64,000 bases of DNA from Flavobacterium sp. DG2-3. Lineage in GTDB: Bacteria; Bacteroidota; Bacteroidia; Flavobacteriales; Flavobacteriaceae. The notes beneath the pieces were generated by a model that saw nothing but the letters and a program-made list of their open reading frames with translations, did not search any database and was not told the DNA's origin. A program made the translations under genes and the position numbers. Numbering within the stretch: position 1 is the stretch's first letter; the number at the start of each line of letters is the position of its first letter. Positions 1 to 9,655 of this stretch are shown one piece after another. The DNA lies in assembly GCF_030730925.1 (NCBI RefSeq), contig NZ_JAVAMB010000009.1:124001-188000 (forward strand). The letters run 5' to 3'.

Positions 1-60
1 GTTACCTTTCATTCTACCTTTTTGTACCTTACGGTATTTTGTTCTTTTAGGCTGTAACAT
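1..60 (-). CDS. rplP: 50S ribosomal protein L16, N-terminal fragment (cut by window edge)
   Basis: The ATG is on the minus strand at 60-58 and the frame stays open to the left edge. The visible twenty residues begin MLQPKRTKYRKVQKG, the conserved L16 N-terminus. L16 is a 23S rRNA-binding protein close to the A-site tRNA elbow. It follows rpsC after 19 bases, the usual rpsC-rplP order of the S10 operon. Only the start is present; the rest lies outside the window. Confidence 0.93.
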   Translation of the reverse strand, partial: MLQPKRTKYRKVQKGRMKGN

Positions 61-79
61 TTTTCTTTAGTTTAAAAAT

Positions 80-838
80 TTACTTTCTTTTACGAGCGTC
101 TGGTTTACCGCCTTTGTTAAAGTTAGATTTGCCTCTAGGAGCATCTCCACCTTTACCACCACCTGTACCAGATTGTTTTTTGTCCATTCCAGCAAGTGGA
201 GAAAGCTCTCTCTTACCGTAAACTTCACCTTTCATGATCCATACTTTAATTCCCATTCTACCGTAAGTAGTATGAGCTTCAGCAAGAGCATAATCGATAT
301 CAGCTCTGAAAGTTGATAGAGGAATTCTACCTTCTTTGAAACCTTCTGAACGCGCCATCTCAGCACCATTCAAACGACCAGAAATCAAAACTTTGATACC
401 TTCAGCGTTCATACGCATAGAAGCAGCAATAGCCATTTTGATTGCACGTCTGTAAGAAATACGGCTTTCGATTTGACGAGCGATGCTTGTAGCCACAAGA
501 TAAGCATCTAACTCAGGTCTTTTAATTTCAAAGATGTTAATTTGAACCTCTTTATCAGTAACTTTCTTAAGTTCCTCTTTTAACTTGTCTACCTCTTGTC
601 CACCTTTTCCGATAATGATACCAGGTCTAGCAGTAGTGATAGTAACGGTTACAAGCTTTAAAGTTCTCTCGATGATTACTTTAGATACACTAGCTTTTGA
701 TAAACGAGCATGGATATACTTTCTGATTTTGTGATCCTCAGCTAATTTATCGCCGTAATCATTTCCACCATACCAGTTTGAGTCCCATCCTCTGATGATA
801 CCAAGTCTATTTCCAATTGGATTTGTCTTTTGTCCCAT
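80..838 (-). CDS. rpsC: 30S ribosomal protein S3
   Basis: Small-subunit protein at the mRNA entry channel. The start [13 protein letters not shown] and the KH-domain signature [15 protein letters not shown] (about residues 72-86) are clear, followed by the C-terminal S3 domain with [18 protein letters not shown]. At 252 residues it is slightly longer than the Escherichia coli protein because of a Gly/Lys-rich basic tail (from about residue 220), a feature common in Bacteroidota. It lies 5 bases downstream of rplV in the same operon. The identification is unambiguous. Confidence 0.97.
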   Translation of the reverse strand: MGQKTNPIGNRLGIIRGWDSNWYGGNDYGDKLAEDHKIRKYIHARLSKASVSKVIIERTLKLVTVTITTARPGIIIGKGGQEVDKLKEELKKVTDKEVQINIFEIKRPELDAYLVATSIARQIESRISYRRAIKMAIAASMRMNAEGIKVLISGRLNGAEMARSEGFKEGRIPLSTFRADIDYALAEAHTTYGRMGIKVWIMKGEVYGKRELSPLAGMDKKQSGTGGGKGGDAPRGKSNFNKGGKPDARKRK

Positions 839-843
839 GCTGC

Positions 844-1257
844 TTAAGAATTGCTTTGTGTGTTATTGATAGCTCCAAGCACGATTGTAACGTGATTAGA
901 ACGTTTTCTTATTCTGTGTGCACGACCTTGTGGAGCTGGACGAAGTCTTTTTAACATCATTCCACCATCTACTCTGATCTCTTTAACAAATAATCCAGCT
1001 TCTTCTAAATTACCTTCACTATTTTTTTGCTCCCAGTTGTTGATTGCAGATAATAATAGTTTTTCTAATTTTCTTGAAGCTTCTTTAGAACTGAATCTTA
1101 AAATGTTAAGTGCTCTTTCTACCTTCTGACCTCTTACCAAGTCCGCTACTAAGCGCATTTTTCTAGGTGAAGTAGGGCAGTTATTCAATTTTGCGAAAGC
1201 GATAGACTTATTAGCCTCTTTTCTCGCATCTGCTGTTTCTCTTTTACGAACTCCCAT
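844..1257 (-). CDS. rplV: 50S ribosomal protein L22
   Basis: Large-subunit protein whose beta-hairpin lines the peptide exit tunnel. The family core is visible: [18 protein letters not shown] (about residues 26-43), the [11 protein letters not shown] segment, and the tunnel hairpin ending [19 protein letters not shown] (about 104-122). An N-terminal basic extension of about 18 residues precedes the usual start, as in other Bacteroidota L22 proteins. It sits between rpsS (8-base gap) and rpsC (5-base gap) in the canonical order. Confidence 0.96.
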
Positions 1258-1265
1258 TGCTTCTT

Positions 1266-1544
1266 TTATTTTTTACCTTTATTTTTTGCTCCAGCATGAC
1301 CTCTAAAAGATCTAGTTGGCGAAAACTCTCCTAATTTGTGACCTACCATGTTTTCTGTAACGTAAACTGGTACAAATTGACGACCGTTATGAACTGCGAT
1401 TGTTTGTCCAACGAAATCTGGAGTAATCATAGAAGCTCTAGACCAAGTCTTAACTACTGCGTTTTTACCACTCTCTACGTTTTCTTGAACTTTCTTATCT
1501 AATTTATAATGAACGAAAGGTCCTTTTTTTAATGAACGTGCCAT
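1266..1544 (-). CDS. rpsS: 30S ribosomal protein S19
   Basis: Small-subunit head protein that contacts S13 and the A-site finger. The sequence starts [15 protein letters not shown] and contains [20 protein letters not shown] and [12 protein letters not shown], all family hallmarks. Its length, 92 residues, is normal. It lies 6 bases downstream of rplB and 8 bases upstream of rplV in the S10 operon order. Confidence 0.97.
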   Translation of the reverse strand: MARSLKKGPFVHYKLDKKVQENVESGKNAVVKTWSRASMITPDFVGQTIAVHNGRQFVPVYVTENMVGHKLGEFSPTRSFRGHAGAKNKGKK

Positions 1545-1550
1545 ATCTTA

Positions 1551-2375
1551 TTATTTCTTTCTACGTTCTACGATATACTTGTTACTCGGGTTTTTCTTAG
1601 AACGAGTTCTGTAACCTTTAGCTGGCAATCCGTTTCTTGAACGTGGGTGCCCTCCAGAAGAACGTCCTTCACCACCTCCCATAGGGTGATCAACTGGGTT
1701 CATCGCTACTGGTCTAGTTCTAGGTCTTCTTCCTAACCATCTTGTTCTACCTGCTTTTCCAGATACAACTAATTGGTGGTCAGAGTTAGAAACAGCTCCA
1801 ATTGTAGCCGAACATGTTAACAAGATTAATCTTGTCTCTCCAGATGGCATTTTAATTGTTGCGTATTTCCCGTCTCTTGCCATTAACTGAGCAAAAGTTC
1901 CAGCTGAACGAGCGATAACAGCTCCTTGTCCTGGACGTAACTCAATACAAGATATAACAGTTCCAAGAGGAATTCTGCTTAAAGGTAAAGTATTACCAAT
2001 CTCTGGTTGAGACTCTGGCCCAGAAACTAATTTCTGACCAACTTTCAATCCGTTTTGAGCGATAATATAAGTTTTCTCTCCATCAGCGTAAGCTAATAAA
2101 GCGATAAATGCAGTACGATTTGGATCGTATTCAATTGATTTCACTGTAGCTGGAATTCCATCTTTAGTTCTTTTGAAATCAATAATACGATATCTCTGCT
2201 TGTGACCACCACCCGTATAACGCATGGTCATCTTTCCTTGACTATTTCTACCTCCTGAGTTTTTTATCGGCGCTATCAAAGAGCGTTCCGGCTTATCAGT
2301 TGTAATAGCGTCATAACCATTCACAACTCTAAATCGCTGACCCGGGGTAATAGGTTTTAATTTTCTTACTGACAT
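1551..2375 (-). CDS. rplB: 50S ribosomal protein L2
   Basis: Essential 23S rRNA-binding protein near the peptidyl-transferase centre and bridge B7b. Visible motifs are [17 protein letters not shown] (about residues 54-70), the [20 protein letters not shown] segment and the functional [19 protein letters not shown] loop that carries the conserved histidine. The length, 274 residues, is typical. It sits between rplW and rpsS with gaps under 10 bases. Confidence 0.98.
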   Translation of the reverse strand: MSVRKLKPITPGQRFRVVNGYDAITTDKPERSLIAPIKNSGGRNSQGKMTMRYTGGGHKQRYRIIDFKRTKDGIPATVKSIEYDPNRTAFIALLAYADGEKTYIIAQNGLKVGQKLVSGPESQPEIGNTLPLSRIPLGTVISCIELRPGQGAVIARSAGTFAQLMARDGKYATIKMPSGETRLILLTCSATIGAVSNSDHQLVVSGKAGRTRWLGRRPRTRPVAMNPVDHPMGGGEGRSSGGHPRSRNGLPAKGYRTRSKKNPSNKYIVERRKK

Positions 2376-2384
2376 TTTTCTATC

Positions 2385-2675
2385 TTAGATATTGTTGTAA
2401 AAATCAATTGTTTCTCCTTCTTGTACTTGAACAATTGCTTTTTTGTATGCATTTGTCTTTCCACTGATTAAACCACTTTTAGTGTATTTAGTAGATCTAT
2501 CTGGTCTCACATTCATTGTGTTAACAGAAACGATAGTTACTCCATAAGCAGCCTCAACAGCTTTCTTAATCTCAACTTTGTTTGCTTTTTTGTTAACTAC
2601 GAATCCGAAGCGGTTTAGAACTTCACTTTCTTTGGTTACTTTTTCCGTTACTATAGGTCTAATAATGATGCTCAT
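2385..2675 (-). CDS. rplW: 50S ribosomal protein L23
   Basis: Exit-tunnel-rim protein that forms the docking site for trigger factor and SRP. It has the family start IIRPIVTEKVT, the KKANKVEIKKAVEAAYGVTIVSVNT helix-strand core (about residues 29-53; shorter parts of this are diagnostic) and the basic loop GKTNAYKKAIVQ. Its length, 96 residues, is normal. It follows rplD by 7 bases. Confidence 0.96.
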   Translation of the reverse strand: MSIIIRPIVTEKVTKESEVLNRFGFVVNKKANKVEIKKAVEAAYGVTIVSVNTMNVRPDRSTKYTKSGLISGKTNAYKKAIVQVQEGETIDFYNNI

Positions 2676-2682
2676 ATTCCTA

Positions 2683-3312
2683 TTATTTACTTAAATTTTC
2701 TTCAATTAACTCTAAAGAACCTTCCAAAAGCACTAAATTATTAGCGTTTAATATTGCGTAAGTGCTTAATTCTGAGCTAGTTACGACGTTTGAAGCCTTT
2801 AAATTACGTGACGACAAATATACGTTTTTATTTGACTCACCCAACACAAATAAAGATTTTTTATTCTCTAACCCTAAAGCTTTCAAAACGTTAATGAAAT
2901 TTTTAGTGTTTGGCGCTTCAAAATTAAAGTCTTCTAAAACTACGATATTTGACTCTTTTGCTTTGATTGAGAAAGCTGATTTTCTAGCCAATCTCTTCAA
3001 TCCTTTATTCAATTTAAATGAATAACTTCTTGGTCTTGGTCCGAAAACTGTTCCACCACCTTTAAACAATGGACTCTTAACACTTCCTGCACGAGCAGTA
3101 CCAGTTCCTTTTTGTTTTTTAATCTTACGTGTACTTCCTGTTACTTCAGCTCTTTCTTTAGCTTTATGAGTACCTTGTCTTTGATTAGCAAGATATTGCT
3201 TAACATCAAGATATACAGCGTGATTGTTTGGCTCAATTGCGAATACTGAATCAGAAAGTTGAACTTTTCTTCCAGTATCTTTTCCGTTGAAATCTAATAC
3301 TTTTACTTCCAT
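2683..3312 (-). CDS. rplD: 50S ribosomal protein L4
   Basis: Tunnel-constriction protein of the large subunit; in enterobacteria it also represses its own operon, which is not known here. I place the start at the ATG at 3312-3310 ([17 protein letters not shown]), giving 209 residues, because the frame upstream of it lies inside rplC and does not resemble L4. This ATG overlaps the rplC stop codon by one base (TAATG), a translational-coupling layout. The [19 protein letters not shown] loop and the [15 protein letters not shown] stretch are typical L4. Confidence 0.96.
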   Translation of the reverse strand: MEVKVLDFNGKDTGRKVQLSDSVFAIEPNNHAVYLDVKQYLANQRQGTHKAKERAEVTGSTRKIKKQKGTGTARAGSVKSPLFKGGGTVFGPRPRSYSFKLNKGLKRLARKSAFSIKAKESNIVVLEDFNFEAPNTKNFINVLKALGLENKKSLFVLGESNKNVYLSSRNLKASNVVTSSELSTYAILNANNLVLLEGSLELIEENLSK

Positions 3313-3929
3313 TACTTCTGAATGATTACATAAGAGTTTTTGTGTCCAGGAACACATCCTTTAACAACAAGTAGATTCTTTTCAGCAACTACTTTTAAAA
3401 CTCTAAGGTTTTGAACTTTTACATTTTCTCCTCCCATTCTTCCAGCCATACGCATTCCTTTGAATACTCTAGATGGATAAGAAGAAGCTCCTACAGAACC
3501 TGGCGCTCTTAAACGGTTGTGCTGACCATGAGTAGCTTGTCCAACACCACCAAAACCGTGACGCTTAACAACACCTTGGAAACCTTTACCTTTAGACACA
3601 CCTTGTACATCTACAAATTCTCCTTCTTCAAAAATAGTAACATCAATAAGATCTCCTAATTTTTGTTCAGTTGCAAAATCTTGGAATTCAACGACTTTTT
3701 TCTTAGCAACAGTTCCAGCTTTTTTAAAGTGACCTAAAGCCGCTTTAGTAGAATGTTTCTCGTTTTTGTCATCGAAACCAAGTTGCAACGCTTCATACCC
3801 GTCAACCTCGTTGGTTCTGACTTGGGTAACAACGCATGGTCCAGCTTCGATTACTGTACAAGGAATGTTTTTCCCGTTTTCATCGAAAATACTAGTCATG
3901 CCGATTTTCTTACCAATTAACCCAGACAT
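3312..3929 (-). CDS. rplC: 50S ribosomal protein L3
   Basis: Early assembly protein near the peptidyl-transferase centre. It starts [19 protein letters not shown] and has the core [20 protein letters not shown] and the tip motif [19 protein letters not shown]. The 205-residue length is usual. It is the first gene of its transcription unit: a promoter-like sequence lies about 70 bases upstream, and rpsJ, which usually precedes rplC directly, is separated by about 400 bases and a terminator. It overlaps rplD by one base. Confidence 0.97.
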   Translation of the reverse strand: MSGLIGKKIGMTSIFDENGKNIPCTVIEAGPCVVTQVRTNEVDGYEALQLGFDDKNEKHSTKAALGHFKKAGTVAKKKVVEFQDFATEQKLGDLIDVTIFEEGEFVDVQGVSKGKGFQGVVKRHGFGGVGQATHGQHNRLRAPGSVGASSYPSRVFKGMRMAGRMGGENVKVQNLRVLKVVAEKNLLVVKGCVPGHKNSYVIIQK

Positions 3930-3955
3930 AAATATTAATTATTAATTACTAAAAT

Positions 3956-3995
3956 TCCCTTCAATTTGAAAATAACAGAAATTTCCAAACAGGGA
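3956..3995 (-). promoter_or_regulatory. Possible leader hairpin of the rplC operon
   Basis: Just downstream of the predicted transcription start, TCCCT (minus strand, 3995-3991) can pair with AGGGA (3960-3956) across an AU-rich loop. The pairing is short, so the evidence is weak. It parallels a C-rich hairpin at the same place in the rpsL leader. Confidence 0.3.
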
Positions 3996-3998
3996 GTG

Positions 3999-4030
3999 CA
4001 AAAGTAGATATTAAAATTGAATATACCAAA
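3999..4030 (-). promoter_or_regulatory. Promoter of the rplC (S10-type) operon
   Basis: On the minus strand TTTG (4030-4027) is followed after 20 bases by TACTTTTG (4006-3999). This matches the Bacteroidota primary sigma-factor promoter (-33 TTTG, -7 TAnnTTTG, spacing 19-20). The predicted start falls near 3995, about 65 bases before the rplC ATG. Confidence 0.8.
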
Positions 4031-4272
4031 CAGTTACAAAAATTAAATCGCTCATAATCAAAATCCAACGATCAAAACAGCAAGAAAACACACCTCCTGC
4101 ACACCAAAATTTAAGGCATAATTTTCAATTCGCCAACACTTTTCACCTTAACAATTAAACAATAAAAACATAACAAAAAACACTCAAACCACCTTAAAAC
4201 AAAGGACTTTATAAAAAATAAAAAAATAAAAACACGTTAAAATTTACAAACCAAAACAACTTCTAAAAACAA
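4031..4272. other. Non-coding spacer upstream of the rplC promoter
   Basis: No plausible gene was seen. The plus strand is made almost only of A, C and T with very few G, a marked strand asymmetry compared with neighbouring spacers. Confidence 0.6.
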
Positions 4273-4303
4273 AAAAAGCGAGACAAAAAATGTCTCGCTT
4301 TTT
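4273..4303 (-). terminator. Rho-independent terminator after rpsJ
   Basis: A 13-bp perfect stem (AAAAAGCGAGACA pairing with TGTCTCGCTTTTT) with a 5-base A/T loop. On the minus strand it is followed by a T-run. It ends the rpsL-rpsG-fusA-rpsJ unit about 24 bases after the rpsJ stop and separates it from the rplC operon. Confidence 0.9.
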
Positions 4304-4326
4304 ATATAAAAAAAATATAAAAAAAA

Positions 4327-4632
4327 TTATACTTTAATCTCTACTTCAACTCCACTTGGCAATTCAAGTTTCATTAAAGCATCAATAGTTTTAGATGAAG
4401 ATGAATAAATATCAATCAATCTCTTGTATGACATTACTTCAAATTGCTCTCTCGCTTTTTTGTTAACGTGCGGAGAACGTAATACAGTGAAAAGTTTTTT
4501 GTGAGTTGGCAACGGAATAGGACCTGTTACAACCGCTCCAGTAGTTTTTACTGTTTTTACGATCTTTTCAGCAGATTTATCTACCAACATGTGATCGTAA
4601 GATTTTAGTTTTATTCTGATTTTTTGACTCAT
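4327..4632 (-). CDS. rpsJ: 30S ribosomal protein S10
   Basis: Small-subunit head protein, also the NusE antitermination factor. It starts [20 protein letters not shown] and contains [16 protein letters not shown] and [16 protein letters not shown]. Its length is 101 residues. Here it is the last gene of the str-type unit, 11 bases after fusA, and is followed by a strong terminator rather than running into rplC. Confidence 0.97.
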
Positions 4633-4643
4633 TTTCTTAAGAA

Positions 4644-6800
4644 TTAAGCGTTACCTTTTGCTTTTTTAATTACCGCTTCTGAAATATTAGAAGGCGTTTC
4701 TGCATAGTGAGAAAACTCCATTGTAGACGTTGCTCTACCAGATGACAATGTTCTCAATGTAGTAACATATCCAAACATCTCAGCCAATGGCACATCTGCC
4801 TTAATAGTTTTCGCTCCGTTTCTATCACCCATATCATTAACCTGACCTCTACGACGGTTCAAGTCACCTACGATATCACCCATATTTTCTTCTGGAGTAA
4901 TAACTTCGATTTTCATGATTGGCTCCAAGACAACAGCTCCAGCAGCTTTTCCAGATTCTTTATACCCCATTCTAGCAGCTAATTCAAAAGAAAGAGCATC
5001 AGAATCCACAGGGTGGAAAGATCCATCCAATAAAGTAACTTTTAAACTATCCACAGCATATCCAGCTAAAGGTCCAGTTTTCATAGCTTCACGGAAACCT
5101 TTTTCAACAGCAGGAATATATTCTTTAGGAACGTTACCTCCTTTTACTTCATTTACGAACTGTAATCCAACAGGAACTTTTCCATCAACTTCATCAGCAG
5201 GCTCGATTCTAAATACGATATCACCGAATTTACCACGACCTCCAGATTGTTTTTTGTAAGTTTCTCTATGTTGAGCAGATCTTGTAAATGCCTCTTTGTA
5301 CTCTACTTGTGGCTCACCTTGATTAACCTCTACTTTAAACTCACGCTTCATACGATCAACTAAGATATCTAAGTGAAGCTCACCCATACCAGAGATAATA
5401 GTTTGACCAGAAGCCTCGTCAGTTCTAACTGTAAATGTTGGATCCTCTTCAGCTAATTTAGCCAAAGCCATACCCATTTTATCAACGTCAGCTTTAGTTT
5501 TAGGCTCAATAGCAATACCAATTACAGGATCTGGGAATTTCATAGACTCCAAGATAATTGGATTCTTTTCATCACATAAAGTATCTCCTGTTTTGATATC
5601 TTTAAATCCTACTGCAGCCCCAATATCTCCAGCCTCAATAAATTCGATTGGATTTTGTTTGTTAGCGTGCATTTGGTAAATACGAGAAATTCTCTCTTTA
5701 TTACCAGAACGAGTATTTAAAACATAAGAACCAGCATCTAAACGACCAGAGTAAGCACGAAAGAAAGCTAAACGACCTACGAATGGGTCTGTAGCAATTT
5801 TAAATGCTAAAGCAGCGAATGGCTCTTTTACATCTGGCTTACGCAAGATTTTAGTTTGATCTTCTTCTAATAAATCAGCATCATCAGGATGAATACCTTC
5901 AATACCTTCTTTATCTAAAGGAGATGGTAAATATTTACAAACTGCATCTAACATAAATTGAACTCCTTTGTTTTTGAAAGAAGATCCAGCAAGCATAGGA
6001 ATGATTGCCATGTCGATTGTTGCAGCTCTTAAAGCGTTATTGATTTCTTCCTCTGTAATAGAGTTCTCATCTTCCATGTACTTATCTAAAAGATTTTCAT
6101 CATAAGTAGCAATTTCTTCGATAAGAATAGAACGGTAATGCTTAACATCATCAACCATATCAGCTGGGATATCAACAATATCAAAAGTAGCTCCTTGAGT
6201 TTCATCATGCCATACAATAGCTTGATTTTTCACTAAGTCAACGATTCCTTTGAAATCAGCCTCATCACCAATAGGCAAAGTAATTGCAACCGCATTCGAT
6301 TTCAACATATCTTTTACCTGACCACAAACTCCTAAAAAGTTTGAACCCTGACGGTCCATTTTGTTTACGAATCCCATACGAGGAACTCTGTATTGATCTG
6401 CAAGTCTCCAGTTAGTTTCTGACTGAGGCTCAACACCATCAACAGCACTAAACAAGAAAACTAAACCATCAAGTACACGCAAAGAACGGTTTACCTCTAC
6501 AGTAAAGTCAACGTGCCCAGGAGTATCAATAATATTAAAGTGGTATGGTAATGATTCTGGAAGAACTTTACCTTGCTCCGTTGGAAAGTTCCAAGTACAA
6601 GTTGTAGCAGCAGAAGTAATTGTAATACCTCTTTCTTGCTCTTGTGCCATCCAGTCCATTGTTGCAGCTCCATCGTGAACCTCACCAATTTTGTGCGATT
6701 TTCCAGTATAAAAAAGAATACGCTCAGTTGTTGTTGTTTTACCAGCATCAATGTGAGCAGCAATCCCGATATTTCTTGTATATTTTAAATCTCTAGCCAT
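4644..6800 (-). CDS. fusA: Translation elongation factor G
   Basis: Ribosome translocase GTPase. The G-domain motifs are all visible: [17 protein letters not shown] (P-loop, about residues 14-30), the switch I segment with [19 protein letters not shown] (G3) and NKMDR (G4). Domains II-V follow, including [14 protein letters not shown] and the domain IV segment [17 protein letters not shown]. At 718 residues it is full length. It lies between rpsG and rpsJ with gaps of about 11 bases, in a single operon transcribed from the promoter near 7750-7780. Confidence 0.98.
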   Translation of the reverse strand: MARDLKYTRNIGIAAHIDAGKTTTTERILFYTGKSHKIGEVHDGAATMDWMAQEQERGITITSAATTCTWNFPTEQGKVLPESLPYHFNIIDTPGHVDFTVEVNRSLRVLDGLVFLFSAVDGVEPQSETNWRLADQYRVPRMGFVNKMDRQGSNFLGVCGQVKDMLKSNAVAITLPIGDEADFKGIVDLVKNQAIVWHDETQGATFDIVDIPADMVDDVKHYRSILIEEIATYDENLLDKYMEDENSITEEEINNALRAATIDMAIIPMLAGSSFKNKGVQFMLDAVCKYLPSPLDKEGIEGIHPDDADLLEEDQTKILRKPDVKEPFAALAFKIATDPFVGRLAFFRAYSGRLDAGSYVLNTRSGNKERISRIYQMHANKQNPIEFIEAGDIGAAVGFKDIKTGDTLCDEKNPIILESMKFPDPVIGIAIEPKTKADVDKMGMALAKLAEEDPTFTVRTDEASGQTIISGMGELHLDILVDRMKREFKVEVNQGEPQVEYKEAFTRSAQHRETYKKQSGGRGKFGDIVFRIEPADEVDGKVPVGLQFVNEVKGGNVPKEYIPAVEKGFREAMKTGPLAGYAVDSLKVTLLDGSFHPVDSDALSFELAARMGYKESGKAAGAVVLEPIMKIEVITPEENMGDIVGDLNRRRGQVNDMGDRNGAKTIKADVPLAEMFGYVTTLRTLSSGRATSTMEFSHYAETPSNISEAVIKKAKGNA

Positions 6801-6811
6801 TTCTTTACGAA

Positions 6812-7288
6812 TTAAAATCTAAAGTGAGAGAATGCTTTATTAGCTTCTGCCATTTTGTGAGTATCCATTCTTTTCTTAACCGCAGCACCTTCTTCTTTAG
6901 CAGCAGCTAAACACTCAGAAGCTAAACGTTGTGCCATAGATTTTTCGTTTCTTCTTCTTGAATAAAGAATCAACCATTTCATCGCCATAGAAATTTTTCT
7001 ATCTGGACGAATCTGCATTGGAATTTGGAATGTAGCTCCACCAACTCTACGGCTACGTACTTCTACGTGAGGCATAACGTTTGTTAAAGCATCTTTCCAG
7101 ATTTCTAATGAAGTTTTTTCATCATTTTGTTTTTTAGTTTCAATGATATCAATAGCATCATAAAAAACTTTAAAAGCTGTAGACTTCTTACCGTCCCACA
7201 TTAAGTTGTTTACAAAACGTGTTACCAATTGATCATTAAATCTTGGATCTGGTAAAAGTGGTCTTTTCTTTGCCGCTCTTTTTCTCAT
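6812..7288 (-). CDS. rpsG: 30S ribosomal protein S7
   Basis: Primary 16S rRNA-binding protein that nucleates the small-subunit head. It starts [19 protein letters not shown] and contains [16 protein letters not shown] (about residues 77-92) and [19 protein letters not shown] at the C-terminus. The length is 158 residues, as usual. It lies between rpsL (24-base gap) and fusA (11-base gap). Confidence 0.97.
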   Translation of the reverse strand: MRKRAAKKRPLLPDPRFNDQLVTRFVNNLMWDGKKSTAFKVFYDAIDIIETKKQNDEKTSLEIWKDALTNVMPHVEVRSRRVGGATFQIPMQIRPDRKISMAMKWLILYSRRRNEKSMAQRLASECLAAAKEEGAAVKKRMDTHKMAEANKAFSHFRF

Positions 7289-7312
7289 GTCTTTTTCTTA
7301 AAAGTTTTTAAA

Positions 7313-7696
7313 TTACTTTTTTGCTTCTTTTGGGCGTTTAGCACCGTACTTAGATCTTCTTTGCGTTCTTCCTGCAACACCTGACGTATCAAGCGCTCCA
7401 CGAACGATGTGATATCTAACACCTGGTAAATCTTTTACCCTTCCACCTCGCACTAATACTATCGAGTGCTCTTGTAGATTATGTCCTTCTCCTGGGATGT
7501 AAGCATTCACCTCATTACCATTTGTCAAACGTACACGCGCAACTTTACGCATTGCAGAGTTTGGTTTTTTTGGTGTAGTAGTGTAAACACGCGTACAAAC
7601 CCCTCTTCTTTGAGGACAAGAATCTAAAGCAACCGATTTACTCTTCTTAGTGATCTGAGTTCTTCCTGTTCTTACTAATTGTTGAATTGTTGGCAT
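7313..7696 (-). CDS. rpsL: 30S ribosomal protein S12
   Basis: Decoding-centre protein. It starts [12 protein letters not shown] and has [15 protein letters not shown] and [17 protein letters not shown]. The positions linked to streptomycin resistance in other bacteria, Lys43 and Lys88, are both lysine, so this allele looks wild type; Asp89, the residue methylthiolated in some species, is present. The length is 127 residues. It is the first gene of the str-type unit. Confidence 0.97.
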
Positions 7697-7730
7697 AATT
7701 AATACTAAAAATTATTATGTTTATTAAATT

Positions 7731-7745
7731 CCCGCTTTTTACGGG
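7731..7745 (-). promoter_or_regulatory. Leader hairpin of the rpsL operon
   Basis: A short stem (CCCGT pairing with GCGGG on the minus strand, 5-base A loop) lies immediately after the predicted transcription start. There is no T-tract in the transcription direction, so it is not a terminator. It may stabilise the mRNA or be a regulatory site. Confidence 0.4.
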
Positions 7746-7749
7746 GTTG

Positions 7750-7780
7750 CAAATGTATAAAATATTTTTCAGTATACAAA
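7750..7780 (-). promoter_or_regulatory. Promoter of rpsL-rpsG-fusA-rpsJ
   Basis: On the minus strand TTTG (7780-7777) and TACATTTG (7757-7750) are separated by 19 bases, a perfect match to the Bacteroidota -33/-7 consensus. The predicted start is near 7746, about 50 bases before the rpsL ATG. Confidence 0.85.
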
Positions 7781-7863
7781 CGTTAAATCATTAATTTTCA
7801 ATATCATTATTTAGCCTTTTCATTTTTCAATCAAACAACAGATATTTGCTTTACATTTAACGA

Positions 7864-9567
7864 ATGAAATATTCTACTTTGAAACATCTTTTTTACATAT
7901 TACTCTGTTTCGCAAGTTATTCTGGTTTTGCACAAACTTTTTATTTAAAAATACAGGGAACAAACAAAACTCAGACTCAAATTATCGATTCTGTAAATTA
8001 CAGCCCCAAGCATAAAGACGTAACATCATTACTTAAAGAAATAAAAAACACTGAAAAAAAAATATCCAATTTAGGCTACTTGGATTTGCAAACTTTAGAA
8101 ATAAAAAAAACAAATGACTCGACTTACAATGCACTATTCGATTTAAAAAAGCAAATAAAATATATACATATATATATAGGAAGAAATATCGATAGTTTTG
8201 ATTCTAAGATATCTGCAAATGACAGCATCGTAATTCCTTATTCAGAACTCGAAAATTTCTTAAATCAAAAAGTATTAAACAATGAAAAAAAAGGATTTGC
8301 TTTTACAAAAATAAAACTCGAAAATATCAGACGTAAAAATTCTATAATTTATGCCAACTTAAATTTAAACACTGAAAAGAAAAGAACGATAAGTTCGATT
8401 ATTATAAATTACACAAATCCAGACACTAAAGACTATTTCCCAAAAGGAGCTCTTAAACAGCTAAATAAGAAATATATAAACAAAACCTTTAATCAGGAAA
8501 TAACTCAAAAACTATATAATGATATTGGAAGTTTTGAATTTATCGCACAACCCAAATATCCCGAAATTTTATTTACCCAAGATTCAACAAAAATATATAC
8601 GTACTTGGAAAAAAGAAAAGCGAATACTTTTGATGGCTACATTGGATTTTCTAATGATGAAAACAAAAAATTAAAGCTAAATGGCTACTTAGACATTACC
8701 CTCGTAAATACATTAAGAGCTGGTGAAAAGTTTTCATTATACTGGAAAAGTGATGGAAATGACCAAAAAACTTTTAATACCAAAATAGAAATTCCATATT
8801 TATTTCAATCTTCTCTTGGAATAAAAGCACAATTAAATATCTTCAAGCAAGACAGCACTTTTCAAAACACTAAAACAGACATCAACCTTGGGTATTATTT
8901 AAACTACAATTCAAAACTTTACTTAGGCTATCAATCAACAGAGTCAAGTGATATCCAAAACACTAACAACAGCAGTTTAAGCGACTTCAACAACTCTTAC
9001 CTCACTTCTAGCTATGATTATAAAATACTGGAAAGTGAAAATCTTTTTTCAACAAAAGCTACAATTAATGCTACAATAGGATATGGCAAAAGAGAAACTC
9101 CTAATGATGCAGAAACAGCAGGATCTAGCAAACAATTATTAGCATTGTTAAATGTGGCCTACAATTTTGAGTTAAACAAAAAGAATTATGTTTATTTAAA
9201 TTCGCAAAACTACTATTTACAAAGCAAGAATTACATCACCAACGAATTATTTCGATTTGGAGGAATGAACTCAATTAGAGGCTTCTCAGAAAATAGTTTA
9301 CAGGCAAATTATGCCAATCTACTTCTTACAGAATATCGATACTTACCCACTTCTAATTTTTATGTTCATTCAATTTTAGATTATGGCATTTATCAAGATC
9401 AGACCTTTAATAAAAAAGTAAGAAATGTATTATCTTTTGGCGTAGGATTAGGATTACTTACTAAGGGTGGATTATTAAAAATTCAACTTGCGAATGGCTC
9501 TGCAAACAAAGGGGAAATCAAATTTTATAACAGTATTTTAAACATTTGTTATAATGTTAAATTTTAA
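7864..9567 (+). CDS. Omp85-superfamily outer-membrane barrel protein (POTRA-like N-terminus)
   Basis: A 567-residue exported protein. Residues 1-23 form a signal peptide (hydrophobic, ending SGFAQ). Residues about 25-200 look like POTRA-type repeats (short strands, KNTEKKISNLGYLDLQ). The C-terminal half is a beta-barrel of alternating strands ending in Phe. The Omp85 signature loop appears as RFGGMNSIRGFSENS near residues 461-475. It is shorter than BamA (about 800) and closest in architecture to TamA or a two-partner transporter; the cargo is unknown. It is divergent from rpsL. A TACATTTA box at 7852-7859 ends four bases before the ATG. Family membership is well supported, function is not. 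Confidence 0.7.
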   Translation: MKYSTLKHLFYILLCFASYSGFAQTFYLKIQGTNKTQTQIIDSVNYSPKHKDVTSLLKEIKNTEKKISNLGYLDLQTLEIKKTNDSTYNALFDLKKQIKYIHIYIGRNIDSFDSKISANDSIVIPYSELENFLNQKVLNNEKKGFAFTKIKLENIRRKNSIIYANLNLNTEKKRTISSIIINYTNPDTKDYFPKGALKQLNKKYINKTFNQEITQKLYNDIGSFEFIAQPKYPEILFTQDSTKIYTYLEKRKANTFDGYIGFSNDENKKLKLNGYLDITLVNTLRAGEKFSLYWKSDGNDQKTFNTKIEIPYLFQSSLGIKAQLNIFKQDSTFQNTKTDINLGYYLNYNSKLYLGYQSTESSDIQNTNNSSLSDFNNSYLTSSYDYKILESENLFSTKATINATIGYGKRETPNDAETAGSSKQLLALLNVAYNFELNKKNYVYLNSQNYYLQSKNYITNELFRFGGMNSIRGFSENSLQANYANLLLTEYRYLPTSNFYVHSILDYGIYQDQTFNKKVRNVLSFGVGLGLLTKGGLLKIQLANGSANKGEIKFYNSILNICYNVKF

Positions 9568-9655
9568 GCTTAGTTAAAAAAACCTTAAATAAAAAGTTGG
9601 AATATTAACAAATAATTATGAGATTAGTAATACTAATTCAAAATAATTATTAATT

